A stretch of DNA of 64,000 bases from CAWIKY01 sp963836905 (lineage in GTDB: Bacteria > Pseudomonadota > Alphaproteobacteria > Caulobacterales > Hyphomonadaceae): positions 186,001-250,000 of the forward strand of contig CAWIKY010000004.1 in NCBI GenBank assembly GCA_963836905.1, read 5' to 3'. The notes beneath the pieces are model-generated. The model made no database searches. It had not been told where the DNA came from and saw nothing but the letters and a program-made list of their open reading frames with translations. Positions 42,423 through 51,563 of this stretch are shown one piece after another. A program made the position numbers and the translations under genes. Position 1 is the stretch's first letter. Each line of letters opens with the position of its first letter.

Positions 42423-43835
42423 TTATTCGGCAGGCTGGGCGGAGGGGCGCTGTTCGGCCTTTTCCTTGACCGAACCCATCGGTGTACCGGGCGCGCGGTG
42501 TTCGCGTTTCGGTGGGTCCGTCACATCATCGTTGAAGCCACGCGTTGCAATGCGCGCCATGTAGACTGTCCCTGCAGTGAAGACGATCGCATAGACGATC
42601 ATGAAGACCAGCAGCGAGGTCGCGACCTGCCCGGTGGTAACCGGCGCCAGACTGTCGACCGTGCGCAAATGGCCGTAGACCGTATAGGGCTGTCGGCCGA
42701 CTTCAGCGACAACCCAGCCGCTGATAACCGCGATAAAGCCTAGCGTACCGCCTGGAACCGCCAGCCAATGGAAGAGGCCGGCCTTGTCGATGCGTTTTGT
42801 CGCCCAGAGCAGACAGCCCCATATGCCCAGACCAAGCAAAGCAAGTCCGGCTCCGACCATGATGCGGAACGACCAGAACACGATTGCGACAGGTGGGCGG
42901 TCTTCGGCATCGAAGGCCTTGAGACCTTTTAACGGCTCGGACCCGCTGAACAGATACGCGCTTGTATTGGGAATGCTTACCTCGAACAGGTTGGACTCCG
43001 TCGCTTCGTCGGGCCAAGCGAAGAGGATGGTTCCCTGCGAAGCGGCGGTTTCCCACCAGCCTTCCATCGCGGCAATCTTGGCAGGCTGATATTTGTGCGC
43101 CACCTCGCCGGACCAGTGTCCCGCCCAGATCTGCAGCGGCATCAGCACGAGAAGCGTCATGGCAGCCATTCGCATCTGGAAGCGTGTGGGCTGCTGTTCG
43201 TGCTTCCGGATCACCTGCCAGGCGCCTGCTGCGAGGATGACCGACGCGGTGGTGATGAAAGCAGCCAGCATCATGTGCACATAGCGGGCGGGGAAGCTCG
43301 GATTGAAAACCACTTCCCAGAAGTTCGTCGCGAAGAAATTGCCGGTTTCAGGGTCGATATCGAACCCTGCGGGCGTCTGCATCCAGCTGTTGGCGGAGAG
43401 AATCCAGAAGGCCGAGATCGAGGTCCCTATGGCGACCGCGCAGGTAGACGCAAAGTGCAGCTTGTTGCCGACGCGTTTCCAGCCGAACAGCATCACACCG
43501 AGGAAAGTCGCCTCAAGGAAGAAGGCTGTCAGCACCTCATAGCCGAGCAGGGGCCCGATCACGCTGCCGGTCTTGTCGGCGAACACGCTCCAGTTGGTAC
43601 CGAACTGGTAACTCATGACGACGCCGGAAACGACGCCCATGGCAAAAGCCAGCGCGAAGATCTTCACCCAGTGCAGATAGAGGCGCTTGAAAACATCTCG
43701 TTTGGTCCAGAGCCACATGCCCTCGCAGACCGCGAGGAAGGCTGCCAGGCCGATCGTGAAGGCCGGGAACATGATGTGAAAGGCAATGACGAAGGCAAAT
43801 TGCAATCGCGAGAGCAATAGTGCGTCGAATTCCAT
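42423..43835 (-). CDS. cydA: Cytochrome bd-type (cyanide-insensitive) quinol oxidase subunit I
   Basis: Haem-bearing quinol-oxidising subunit, 470 residues and about nine helices. The N-terminus LLSRLQFAFVIAFHIMFPAF contains the haem b595 His. FFLEATFLGVMLFGWKRVG contains the conserved Glu residues. EVGRQPYTVYGHLRT is the GRQPW motif with Tyr in place of Trp. The quinol loop is short, as in the CIO subfamily, and no E. coli-type Q-loop insert is seen. The first gene of the operon. Confidence 0.95.
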   Translation of the reverse strand: MEFDALLLSRLQFAFVIAFHIMFPAFTIGLAAFLAVCEGMWLWTKRDVFKRLYLHWVKIFALAFAMGVVSGVVMSYQFGTNWSVFADKTGSVIGPLLGYEVLTAFFLEATFLGVMLFGWKRVGNKLHFASTCAVAIGTSISAFWILSANSWMQTPAGFDIDPETGNFFATNFWEVVFNPSFPARYVHMMLAAFITTASVILAAGAWQVIRKHEQQPTRFQMRMAAMTLLVLMPLQIWAGHWSGEVAHKYQPAKIAAMEGWWETAASQGTILFAWPDEATESNLFEVSIPNTSAYLFSGSEPLKGLKAFDAEDRPPVAIVFWSFRIMVGAGLALLGLGIWGCLLWATKRIDKAGLFHWLAVPGGTLGFIAVISGWVVAEVGRQPYTVYGHLRTVDSLAPVTTGQVATSLLVFMIVYAIVFTAGTVYMARIATRGFNDDVTDPPKREHRAPGTPMGSVKEKAEQRPSAQPAE

Positions 43836-44172
43836 GGTCCGGTCCTTCTTATTCCGTGCCTAAAGCCCTGCCATCATAGACCGATTAACAGACCACCCGC
43901 TGCGCGTCAGCCCGTCGCATGGATCGATGGAATCTAAAGGCAAGGTTACGACGCACTTTATCACATAATTTCCTTATTTGGTCGCGCGTGGCACAATAAG
44001 ATAAGCCGAGGAGGCGACCTGTATTGAACCCCGAGCAGACGTCCGAAAGCAGGATAGGGACCATTTCTGGCGGCGATGCAGGGGCGCGACTACGGGCAGT
44101 TTAAGCGAGCGGAGACCCCGGAACATATTTCAGCTGGCGAGAACGAGTTCGGCCGGATTGCCTGCTTGAACT
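43836..44172. other. Intergenic region upstream of cydA
   Basis: This 337-base gap holds the presumed cyd promoter. CTTATT and AATAAG arms near 43973-44002 form a loose six-base palindrome. AT-rich sequence 43955-43985 contrasts with its surroundings. No full FNR-type TTGAT-N4-ATCAA site and no RNA gene was recognised. The half of the gap nearest 44172 shows nothing. Confidence 0.4.
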
Positions 44173-44730
44173 TTATCGAACGGAATGATGCTCCCCACCT
44201 GCCGGATTTGAAATGAATGCCAGCGCGTCGCCCGGCTTCGCCACTCTCAGAACCGCAAGCAGGTCTTCCAGCGCGAGTGCTGCGCAGCCTTGCGTCGGCT
44301 TATAGTCCGGGCGCGCGATGTGCAGGAAAATTGCGCTGCCCTTGCCTGCGACCACCGGGTCATCATTGTAGCCGAGCTCGACCACCACATCGTAGACGTG
44401 GTCGTCACGCCACAACCGTTCGTGAGAGGCGCTCATCGGAAGCGTCACCAGTTGATTATAGGCCGGATGGTCGGTCGCATCGCACCAGCCGTCAAATTGC
44501 GAAATCGTGCGCTTTGGCAGCACGGTTTCCGGTTCGGATACCCGGTCTGGTCGCCAGAAAACCCGTCGCAGGGGCCAGCTTCCGACAGGCGATGCGCCGT
44601 CGCCTTCCTGTTTTCGTGCCGCTTCGATCATGCCGCCCTTGCCAATGGCACAGCGAAACGATGCATTATCGAAACGGAGCGAGCCATCTGCATCAACACG
44701 AAAACGTGCGCGAGACGTGTTGCCTGCCAT
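44173..44730 (-). CDS. L,D-transpeptidase family protein
   Basis: A 185-residue YkuD-fold protein. The catalytic segment is FLHIARPDYKPTQGCAALAL: His and the TQGC Cys match the HG(x)n-S/T-x-G-C-x signature. GDGASPVGSWPLRRVFWRPD in the N-terminal half is also typical. No signal peptide is evident from the chosen start, which is unusual for a periplasmic enzyme, so a start upstream or export by another route is possible. L,D-transpeptidases make 3-3 cross-links or attach proteins to peptidoglycan. It is divergent from the CenR-like regulator. Confidence 0.85.
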   Translation of the reverse strand: MAGNTSRARFRVDADGSLRFDNASFRCAIGKGGMIEAARKQEGDGASPVGSWPLRRVFWRPDRVSEPETVLPKRTISQFDGWCDATDHPAYNQLVTLPMSASHERLWRDDHVYDVVVELGYNDDPVVAGKGSAIFLHIARPDYKPTQGCAALALEDLLAVLRVAKPGDALAFISNPAGGEHHSVR

Positions 44731-44813
44731 GACCGCCCTGCCTTTTCATTGCCCGTCGAAGCGCACTATAACCGCGCCTTCGGTGGCTTGAAGAGTTGCA
44801 GACGGGAAAGATG

Positions 44814-45500
44814 ATGGGCGCACGGAAAACACTGCTGCTGGTCGATGACGATGCCGATCTCCGCGGCGCGCTGGCCGAGCAGTTCGAGATGCATGATGAC
44901 TTCACCATCCTGCAGGCTGAAAACGCCGCATCGGGCATTGCCAGGGCGAAGGAAGAACGGATCGACCTCATTCTGCTGGATGTCGACATGCCGGATATGG
45001 ACGGGCGCGATGCCTGCAGGATCATGCGCCGCGATGGTGTGCGTGCACCGATCGTCATGCTCACGGCCCAGGGCACCGATGCAGATACCATTCTCGGTCT
45101 GAACTCCGGCGCAAACGACTATGTCACCAAGCCGTTCAAGTTCTCTGTGCTGTTGGCGCGCGTACAGGCGCATTTGCGCAGCTTCGAGCAGAGCGAGGAC
45201 GCGATTTTCCAGATCGGACCCTATACCTTCAAGCCCGGCATGAAGACGCTGACGCAGGAGGACGGCCGCAAGATCCGTCTGACGGAAAAGGAAACCAGCA
45301 TTCTGAAATACCTTTTCCGCTCCGGCGGACAGTCAGTGGCGCGCGACGAGCTTCTGAGCGAGGTCTGGGGCTATAACGCCGCCGTGACCACCCACACACT
45401 CGAAACCCATATTTACCGCCTGCGCCAGAAAATCGAGCCTGACCCCGGCAATGCGCGCCTGCTCATTACCGAAACCGGTGGCTACCGCCTGAACCCGTAG
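44814..45500 (+). CDS. cenR: OmpR-family response regulator, CenR-like
   Basis: Two-domain response regulator. The receiver (about residues 5-118) has LLLVDDDADLR, the phospho-acceptor Asp in ILLDVDMPDMDG and the Lys in YVTKPFK. A winged-helix DNA-binding domain (about 130-227) ends in THTLETHIYRLRQKIEPDPG. Sequence and the nearby xthA and cell-wall genes recall CenR, the envelope regulator of Caulobacter and rhizobia; this identity is from memory. ATGATG offers two starts, and spacing from GGGAAAG favours the second. No cognate kinase gene is adjacent. Confidence 0.88.
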   Translation: MGARKTLLLVDDDADLRGALAEQFEMHDDFTILQAENAASGIARAKEERIDLILLDVDMPDMDGRDACRIMRRDGVRAPIVMLTAQGTDADTILGLNSGANDYVTKPFKFSVLLARVQAHLRSFEQSEDAIFQIGPYTFKPGMKTLTQEDGRKIRLTEKETSILKYLFRSGGQSVARDELLSEVWGYNAAVTTHTLETHIYRLRQKIEPDPGNARLLITETGGYRLNP

Positions 45501-45504
45501 CGGT

Positions 45505-46305
45505 TCAGCTTTTCAGCGTGACGCTTACGGGGGCATGGTCTGACGGTTTGAAACCGCCCCGCTCATCCAGATGAATCCGGTAGCTTGACCGGTCGACGCG
45601 CGGCGTAGCCGCAGGATTGGTCCAGATATGATCCAGCCTGCGCCCCCGATTGGCTTTTGCCCAGTCCTTCGCGCGATAGCTCCACCAGGAATACAGCTTC
45701 TGATCGGGCGCATGCGCAGAGCGGGCAATATCGTCGAACCCGCCTGCCGCGATGACTTTGGCCAGCGCGTCGGTCTCAACCGGGGTGTGGCTGACAATCT
45801 TCAGAAGCTGCTTGTGCGACCAGACATCATGTTCATGCGGCGCAACGTTCAGGTCGCCCAGTACCACGAGGGGGATATCCTTGTCGAAAGCTTCGTAGGA
45901 CGCCGCCATCCGGGCCAGAAAATCCAGCTTGTGGGCGAATTTCGGATTGATCTCCGGGTCGGGTTCATCGCCGCCCGCAGGCAGGTAGATATTGTGAATG
46001 TCGGTGCCGTCGATCCGGGTGGCGATCACCCTTGAATGTCCCTGTCCGCAGAATGAAGGTGCCTCGAGTTCGGTCACCGGACGCCGCGAAACGGTGGCAA
46101 CGCCGTGCAGACCCTTCTGACCCATCAGATGCATGTGTCCGTAGCCAGCCTTCTCGAAGGCGGCGCGCGGAAACTCGCCATCTCTGCATTTGGTTTCCTG
46201 CAGGCAAAGCACATCCGGTGCTTCACGTTCCAGAAACGCGATGACGCGGTCGATCCGGAGCCGGACCGAGTTGATGTTCCAAGTGGTAATGGAGAGCTTT
46301 GACAT
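45505..46305 (-). CDS. xthA: Exodeoxyribonuclease III
   Basis: Class II AP endonuclease and 3'-5' exonuclease of base excision repair. MSKLSITTWNINSVRLRID starts the fold. Active-site residues occur in LCLQETKC (Glu), VVLGDLNVAPHEHDVW (Asp, Asn), RRLDHIW and KPSDHAPV (Asp-His). It has 266 residues from the ATG at 46305; a much longer upstream reading crosses a terminator and was rejected. It converges with the cenR-like gene at four bases. Confidence 0.96.
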   Translation of the reverse strand: MSKLSITTWNINSVRLRIDRVIAFLEREAPDVLCLQETKCRDGEFPRAAFEKAGYGHMHLMGQKGLHGVATVSRRPVTELEAPSFCGQGHSRVIATRIDGTDIHNIYLPAGGDEPDPEINPKFAHKLDFLARMAASYEAFDKDIPLVVLGDLNVAPHEHDVWSHKQLLKIVSHTPVETDALAKVIAAGGFDDIARSAHAPDQKLYSWWSYRAKDWAKANRGRRLDHIWTNPAATPRVDRSSYRIHLDERGGFKPSDHAPVSVTLKS

Positions 46306-46366
46306 ACCCAAAGCGCTACGCGCACCGGCCGTCAGGGGCAAGAGGCGGTTCGGGTCCGAGCAGGAC

Positions 46367-46407
46367 AAAAAAAAGATCGCCCGGACGAACGCATCATCCG
46401 GGCGATC
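46367..46407 (-). terminator. Rho-independent terminator of the dienelactone hydrolase gene
   Basis: GATCGCCCGGA at 46375-46385 and TCCGGGCGATC at 46397-46407 form a perfect 11-base stem with an 11-base loop. Eight A residues at 46367-46374 give a U8 tail on the minus strand. It follows the leftward gene ending at 46585 by about 180 bases and lies ahead of xthA. The rest of 46306-46584 shows no gene. Confidence 0.88.
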
Positions 46408-46584
46408 CGTTTGAGTGACGTAACCGGGAGGGGGGCCCGGGTCCGATCCGCAAAACTCAATGGGGGACACCATTCGGGAGAGAGTTGCGGTCTCAACGTG
46501 ATCCATATGCCACTAGTGTCGGGAATTTCCAAATGACAAATACGTCAGACTTGCGTGTGTGATATTTGCCACATCCTGACGGAA

Positions 46585-47301
46585 CTATTCGCCGATTGTT
46601 TCTCCGACGAAAGCCATCATCGCCTGCCAGGATCGCTTGTCGGCCGTCTGGGAATAGACGGTGCCAAAATCCGGATCGTTAGCCGCGGTATTGGTGAAGG
46701 CATGCATGGTGTGACCGAAGGCCAAAAGCTGCCAGTCGGCTGACGTGGTGGTCATCTCGTCACAAAAGCTCTTCATGTCCGCGGGCTTGGCCATCGGATC
46801 GTCATAGCCATGCAGGGCCAGCACCTTGGCAGTCACCTTGCGTTTTGGCGAGAGGTTGTCCGGGGCGCCGAACAGCCCATGGAAGGAAACCGCGCCTGCG
46901 ATATTGAGTCCTGCGCGGGCGCTGTCGATCGCGCACAATCCCCCGAAGCAGTACCCTATGATGATGGTGTTGGCTGCGGCGATACCGGTTTCGCCTTGCG
47001 CAAAGTCGATCGCAACGGCGAGCCGCGCCTGCAACTCGCTGCGGTCTTCCATCAACGGGCCCATTAGCGCCTGACATTCCTCAGTCGTCTGCCCGCGCTT
47101 GCCCTTTCCATAGATGTCGTAAGCAAAAGCCGCATAGCCTGCTTCGGACAGACGCCTGGCGACATCACGTTCATGATCGGACAGGCCGCCCCAGGCATGG
47201 CCGACAATTATCAGCCCCATCGGGCTTGCCTCTCCCGGCAATGCCATGAACCCCTCATAGGTATTAGTGCCGTCTGAATACTCGTGCGTCGCTGTGCTCA
47301 T
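46585..47301 (-). CDS. Dienelactone hydrolase family protein
   Basis: An alpha/beta hydrolase of 238 residues. The nucleophile elbow is GYCFGGLCAID with Cys rather than Ser, as in dienelactone hydrolases. HGYDDPMAKPADM supplies the Asp and GHTMHAFTN the His. VGHAWGGLSDHERDVARRL near the N-terminus is typical. Natural substrates of these stand-alone members are rarely known. It lies alone on the minus strand with its own terminator. Confidence 0.92.
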   Translation of the reverse strand: MSTATHEYSDGTNTYEGFMALPGEASPMGLIIVGHAWGGLSDHERDVARRLSEAGYAAFAYDIYGKGKRGQTTEECQALMGPLMEDRSELQARLAVAIDFAQGETGIAAANTIIIGYCFGGLCAIDSARAGLNIAGAVSFHGLFGAPDNLSPKRKVTAKVLALHGYDDPMAKPADMKSFCDEMTTTSADWQLLAFGHTMHAFTNTAANDPDFGTVYSQTADKRSWQAMMAFVGETIGE

Positions 47302-47395
47302 GCGAAAGGGTTCCTGTGGATCGGGATCGTTACAGGTCCAGCCTATATCGCCCGTGATCCGTTGGAAACAGGCCAGAGGCCGGTGCGCACTAGGC

Positions 47396-48391
47396 TCAGA
47401 TCAGACCCGCGCGTTCCGCAAGCCGTCTATAGCTGGTTTCGGGGCGCGGCCCGTAATGGCCGATTACCTCGGCGGCGGCCACGTGGCCCAGGCGTGCACA
47501 ATCGCGCATCCGCCGGTTACGGGCAAAGCCGAACAGAAAACCTGCCGCATACTGGTCCCCGGCGCCTGTCCCGTCGACGACTTTCGATACCGGGACGGCG
47601 GGCGTTTCGATCATCTCGTCCGGGGTAATGACGACCGACCCCTTGGCTGAACGGGTGATCGCTGCCGCATAAGCATCCTTGCGAAGCTCAGCGATGGCAT
47701 GGTCGAAATCATCGGTCTGGTAGAGCGACAGCACCTCGTCCTCATTACCGAACAGGAGATCGACATGTCCCTTGATGAGGTGGCGGAAACTGTCGCGGTG
47801 GCGGTCGACGCAAAAGCTGTCGGAAAGGGTGAGGGAAACGCGCCGTTCCGCCTTGCGGGCCACTTCAGCCGCGTGGATGAACGCTTTCTTGGCCGGCTCC
47901 TTGTCGAACAGATAGCCTTCCAGATAGAGCACCGTCGCCTTGCGGATCAGCGCTTCGTCCACATCCGAGGCGGCAAATTCGGTAGAGGCGCCGAGATAGG
48001 TGTTCATCGAGCGTTCGCCATCCGGCGTGACGGCGATCATGCAACGTGCCGTTCCCTCGCCTTTTTCAAGTGGCGGAGTCGTGAAGACGACGCCGGTACG
48101 CTCCATCTCGCGCCAGAAGAACCGTCCAAGATGGTCTTTCGCGATCTTGCCGACATAGCCGGTCTTGCCGCCGAAACTGGATATGCCCGCAATCGTGTTT
48201 GCACCTGACCCGCCGGGCACGCGGCGGCCACGTTCACCGAAGAGCTCGGCCAGAACATCGGCTCGGTCTTTTTCGATGAGGGTCATGCCGCCCTTGCGGA
48301 TGGTGTGCGTCTCGAGGAACATGTCGCTGACGGAGGCGATGACATCGACAATCGCATTGCCAAGTCCGACAACATCATATTCGGCGCGCAT
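47396..48391 (-). CDS. PfkB family sugar/nucleoside kinase (adenosine kinase-like)
   Basis: A ribokinase-fold kinase of 331 residues. VVGLGNAIVDVIA opens the protein. VPGGSGANTIAGISSFGG is the first PfkB signature, and VDGTGAGDQYAAGFLFGFA the second, with the catalytic Asp and anion hole. The pattern with TLSDSFCVDRHR resembles alphaproteobacterial proteins annotated as adenosine kinases; the substrate is not certain. The ATG at 48391 is preferred to an in-frame start ten codons earlier. Divergent from the ATP-grasp gene. Confidence 0.92.
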   Translation of the reverse strand: MRAEYDVVGLGNAIVDVIASVSDMFLETHTIRKGGMTLIEKDRADVLAELFGERGRRVPGGSGANTIAGISSFGGKTGYVGKIAKDHLGRFFWREMERTGVVFTTPPLEKGEGTARCMIAVTPDGERSMNTYLGASTEFAASDVDEALIRKATVLYLEGYLFDKEPAKKAFIHAAEVARKAERRVSLTLSDSFCVDRHRDSFRHLIKGHVDLLFGNEDEVLSLYQTDDFDHAIAELRKDAYAAAITRSAKGSVVITPDEMIETPAVPVSKVVDGTGAGDQYAAGFLFGFARNRRMRDCARLGHVAAAEVIGHYGPRPETSYRRLAERAGLI

Positions 48392-48473
48392 CACAGGTCC
48401 TTTCGGTCCCCAAAGGGGCATTGACTGCGTAAAGTGTAGTAAACCGAAGGCATAACAAGGTTAACCGCGTCTT

Positions 48474-49346
48474 ATGACAATCGCTTTTCTCGCTTCGGAT
48501 GTGACGCTCCCACAGAGCAGAAACCGGCGCAGCGATGCCTATGAGCATGACCTGCAGGTCGCGGCGCTTGCCGGACAGCTGCAGCGTGCCGGCCATGATC
48601 TGGTCGAGATTGCCTGGGACGATTCCGGTCTCGAAACCCGTGGGTTCGACGCCGCGTTGATCGGCACGACATGGGACTACTGGGACAGACCGCAGGCCTT
48701 TCTTGCCGCCCTGCAAAGACTGGAGGCAGCCGGCACGCGCGTTTTCAATCCGTCCTCGCTTGTCGCCTGGAACATGCGCAAGACCTATCTGAAAACCCTT
48801 GCTGCAGGCGGGGTGGCAACCCTGCCCACGCTCTGGCTCGATGCGCCGGGTGCGGGAGACATCACTGCCGCCTTCGATCATTTCGATACGGACGACATCG
48901 TCGTCAAACGACAGACCGGAGCGGGCGCGGACGGGCAGATCCGCCTGAAACGGGGTGAGCCGGTGCTGCCCTATCATCATGCGGCCATGGTCCAGCCCTT
49001 CTGTCCGGCCATACTTGATGAAGGCGAGATCAGCTTTGTGATGGTGGACGGGTCCCTGTCGCATGCACTGGTGAAGCGTGCCGCACCGGGGGATTATCGC
49101 ATCCAGTCGACCTATGGCGGACGGCAGGCGCCGTTGACCCCTTCCCCGGCTGACCTTGCTGCCGCCAAAACCGTTCTCGATGCCCTGAAAGAGGTCCCGC
49201 TTTATGCTCGGGTGGACATGATCCGCATGCCGAACGGATCGCTGGCCCTGATGGAGCTGGAATTGATCGAGCCCTACCTCTACCCGGAACAGGGACCGGA
49301 ACTTGGCGAGAGACTCGCCGAAGCGCTGCTGAAACGGTTGGGTTGA
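48474..49346 (+). CDS. ATP-grasp (RimK-like) ligase
   Basis: A 290-residue protein with an N-terminal pre-ATP-grasp domain (IAFLASDVTLPQ, then GTTWDYWDRPQAFLAALQRL) and an ATP-grasp core. In the core DDIVVKRQTGAGADG binds the nucleotide, and LALMELELIEPYLYPE supplies the Mg-binding acidic residues. It resembles glutathione-synthetase-like and cycloserine-ligase-like ATP-grasp proteins. It likely joins a carboxylate to an amine, but the substrates are unknown. The gene starts 82 bases from the divergent kinase gene. Confidence 0.85.
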   Translation: MTIAFLASDVTLPQSRNRRSDAYEHDLQVAALAGQLQRAGHDLVEIAWDDSGLETRGFDAALIGTTWDYWDRPQAFLAALQRLEAAGTRVFNPSSLVAWNMRKTYLKTLAAGGVATLPTLWLDAPGAGDITAAFDHFDTDDIVVKRQTGAGADGQIRLKRGEPVLPYHHAAMVQPFCPAILDEGEISFVMVDGSLSHALVKRAAPGDYRIQSTYGGRQAPLTPSPADLAAAKTVLDALKEVPLYARVDMIRMPNGSLALMELELIEPYLYPEQGPELGERLAEALLKRLG

Positions 49347-49356
49347 GCGTCTCCAA

Positions 49357-50169
49357 TCACCCCAGCGTAGGGATATCGCCTTGCGAAAGCTTCGGCGAGA
49401 TGCCCCAGACCGAGCGCACGAAGCAATAGGCGGCGAAGCCGATCATGCCGATGCCTGCAAGAGTCAGGAGTATCTGCCCATAGGCCTGATTGGCCAGAAT
49501 ATTCAGCGCCTCTCCCAAGCCGGCAGCGTTACTTGCATCCGTCTGTACCGCAGCATATCCGAGGAGTCCGCCGATGATGAGGAGGACAAAGCCATGTGCG
49601 GCCAGGCCGAACCTGACCAGCGGGGCGAGACGTTCGGTGGTCGCGGTACGGCGGATCTTCTTCTTGTATGAGGCGGTCGCGGCCTTGTAAAAAAGGTAGA
49701 TTCCGACAGAGATCGTGGTCAGCGCAACCGCGCCAACGAGAAACCGTCCGAAGGGTTGCGCCATGACCTGAGCGGTCATTGCCTGGGTGCCACCGTCGTT
49801 TCCTCCCCCGCCCGTGAACGCGATGGTTAAAGCCGAGAAAGCGAGCGCGGCATGGGTTGCGCCCGACATGGCTTGTCCGGCCCGTGCCATCCAGCCAGAG
49901 GCATCGTCACCCTCATCCTCAAGGTCGAAGACCGCGTCGACGAACCGCCAGGCGACATAGGCGAGGATGCCAATGCCGATCAGTCCGAGAAGCCAGCGAC
50001 CGAAGGGTTGATTCTCGAGCGTCGCGAAGGCGCCGCTCGAGCCTTCGGCGTCACCGCCTATCAGGGCTGCATAAATGGCAATAATGCCAATCAGCAGATA
50101 AACGGCGCCCCGCGCGCCATAACCGATAGCCATCAGGCCTGCGAGTACGGAGTTCGCTTTTTCGTTCAT
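49357..50169 (-). CDS. DUF1206 membrane protein
   Basis: A 270-residue integral membrane protein made of three repeats of two helices, six in all. Each repeat has the DUF1206 pattern: GYGARGAVYLLIGIIAIYAA near 17-36, GATHAALAFSALTIAF in the middle and RFGLAAHGFVLLIIGGLLGY near 190. Function is unknown for the family. The stop converges with the ATP-grasp gene at 10 bases. Confidence 0.88.
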   Translation of the reverse strand: MNEKANSVLAGLMAIGYGARGAVYLLIGIIAIYAALIGGDAEGSSGAFATLENQPFGRWLLGLIGIGILAYVAWRFVDAVFDLEDEGDDASGWMARAGQAMSGATHAALAFSALTIAFTGGGGNDGGTQAMTAQVMAQPFGRFLVGAVALTTISVGIYLFYKAATASYKKKIRRTATTERLAPLVRFGLAAHGFVLLIIGGLLGYAAVQTDASNAAGLGEALNILANQAYGQILLTLAGIGMIGFAAYCFVRSVWGISPKLSQGDIPTLG

Positions 50170-50231
50170 TCTTGGTCCCTGCCTCTGGATAAAGGTACGC
50201 AGAGAACCTGTCGGGGTTGCGAATTGCGTGG

Positions 50232-50903
50232 TCAGCCCGTCTTGGCGCGATAGCGGCAGAGATCGCGGATGATGCAGTCACCGCATTTCGGGGTGCGTGC
50301 TACGCAGGTATAGCGCCCGTGCAGGATCAGCCAGTGATGCGCGCCCTTGGCATAGGGCTCCGGCACGCAGCGAAGCAGCCCCTGCTCCACGGCATCGGGC
50401 GTCTTTCCGGGCGCGAGGCGGGTGCGGTTGGAGACCCGGAAGATGTGCGTGTCGACCGCCATGGTCGGCTGCCCGAAAGCTTCATTCAGGACCACATTGG
50501 CCGTCTTTCGCCCGACGCCTGCCAGCGTCATCAGCTCTTCTCGTGTCTGCGGCACCTCGCCGTCGAAGCGGACGATGATGTCATGCGAGAGAGCGATGAC
50601 GTTCCTGGCCTTGTTGCGCCAGAGCCCGATGGTGCGGATGTGCGCGGCCACGCCTGCCTCTCCAAGCGCGACCATCTGCGCCGGAGTGGAGGCCTCTTTG
50701 AACAGTCCTGCAGTTGCCTTGTTGACGCTGACGTCGGTCGCCTGCGCAGAGAGCGCCACGGCCACAAGCAGGGTGTAGGGGTCGCTGAAAGCAAGCTCGG
50801 TTTTGGGCTCGGGCAGGGCCTCGGCCAGTCTGCGGAAGACTTCGGCAGCATCGCGCTTGGGCATCGGGCGGGGCAGGGCAGCAGGTTTGGCGGCGGATGG
50901 CAT
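50232..50903 (-). CDS. nth: Endonuclease III
   Basis: DNA glycosylase and AP lyase for oxidised pyrimidines. The helix-hairpin-helix LAGVGRKTANVVLN carries the catalytic Lys. AVDTHIFRVSNR supplies the catalytic Asp. The C-terminal CVARTPKCGDCIIRDLC ligates a 4Fe-4S cluster (C-x6-C-x2-C-x5-C). The ATG at 50903 gives 223 residues; one 16 codons earlier is possible. Divergent from the DUF2244 gene across 92 bases. Confidence 0.96.
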   Translation of the reverse strand: MPSAAKPAALPRPMPKRDAAEVFRRLAEALPEPKTELAFSDPYTLLVAVALSAQATDVSVNKATAGLFKEASTPAQMVALGEAGVAAHIRTIGLWRNKARNVIALSHDIIVRFDGEVPQTREELMTLAGVGRKTANVVLNEAFGQPTMAVDTHIFRVSNRTRLAPGKTPDAVEQGLLRCVPEPYAKGAHHWLILHGRYTCVARTPKCGDCIIRDLCRYRAKTG

Positions 50904-50995
50904 AGGATGAGTTGATACAAGCTGGCGAGTGGGTGGCAATGCCTGCGCCATTCTGGCGCTTCGCCTGAAGGTTCCTGCGGACTATCTTCGATTCC

Positions 50996-51502
50996 GTGAC
51001 AGACGCACCATCGCCTTATGCCAGCACCGTCTATTTCGACGCGGAGCTTCGCCCGAACCGTTCGCTGAGCGCACGGGCCTTTACCATCGTAATGATCTTT
51101 GTCGGGGTATGCAGCTTTTTCGGCGGTGTCGCCTTCCTCACCATTGGTGCCATCCCTGTGGTCGGCTTTTTCGGACTGGACGCCCTGGCGATCTGGCTGG
51201 CCTTCCGGTTCAGCTTTCGCGACCAGCGCCAGCGCACACGGGTGCGCGTGACGGCGCGGCATTTGCGTGTCGATCATGTCGATCCGAAGGGCCGTGCACG
51301 GCATGTAGAGCTGGAGACGGCGTTTGTCCGTGTGGAGCTTGACCAACCCTTGAGGCCCACAAGCTGGCTGACGCTGGTTTGCCGGTCGGAGGCTTACGTC
51401 ATCGGGCGTTTTCTCACGATGGAGGAACGCTCGGGGCTCGCCGAAGCCTTGCGGGCAGCCTTGCGCAGCGCCCGCGCGGAACGTCTGCCCTCAACCGCCT
51501 GA
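50996..51502 (+). CDS. DUF2244 membrane protein
   Basis: A 168-residue protein with two adjacent membrane helices (about residues 30-72, FTIVMIFVGVCSFFGGVAFL then GAIPVVGFFGLDALAIWLAF) and a cytoplasmic beta-rich C-terminal part. This layout, with the N-terminal FDAELRPNRSLS, matches DUF2244, found throughout alphaproteobacteria and often near nth or cytochrome oxidase genes. Function unknown. The start is a GTG. It lies 61 bases before the Ada-like gene in the same direction. Confidence 0.88.
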   Translation: MTDAPSPYASTVYFDAELRPNRSLSARAFTIVMIFVGVCSFFGGVAFLTIGAIPVVGFFGLDALAIWLAFRFSFRDQRQRTRVRVTARHLRVDHVDPKGRARHVELETAFVRVELDQPLRPTSWLTLVCRSEAYVIGRFLTMEERSGLAEALRAALRSARAERLPSTA

Positions 51503-51563
51503 ACCATACGCGCGCCGCAAGTATCGGGTGGCGGCGCATCTGTTTTGACGTCAGTCTGTAGTC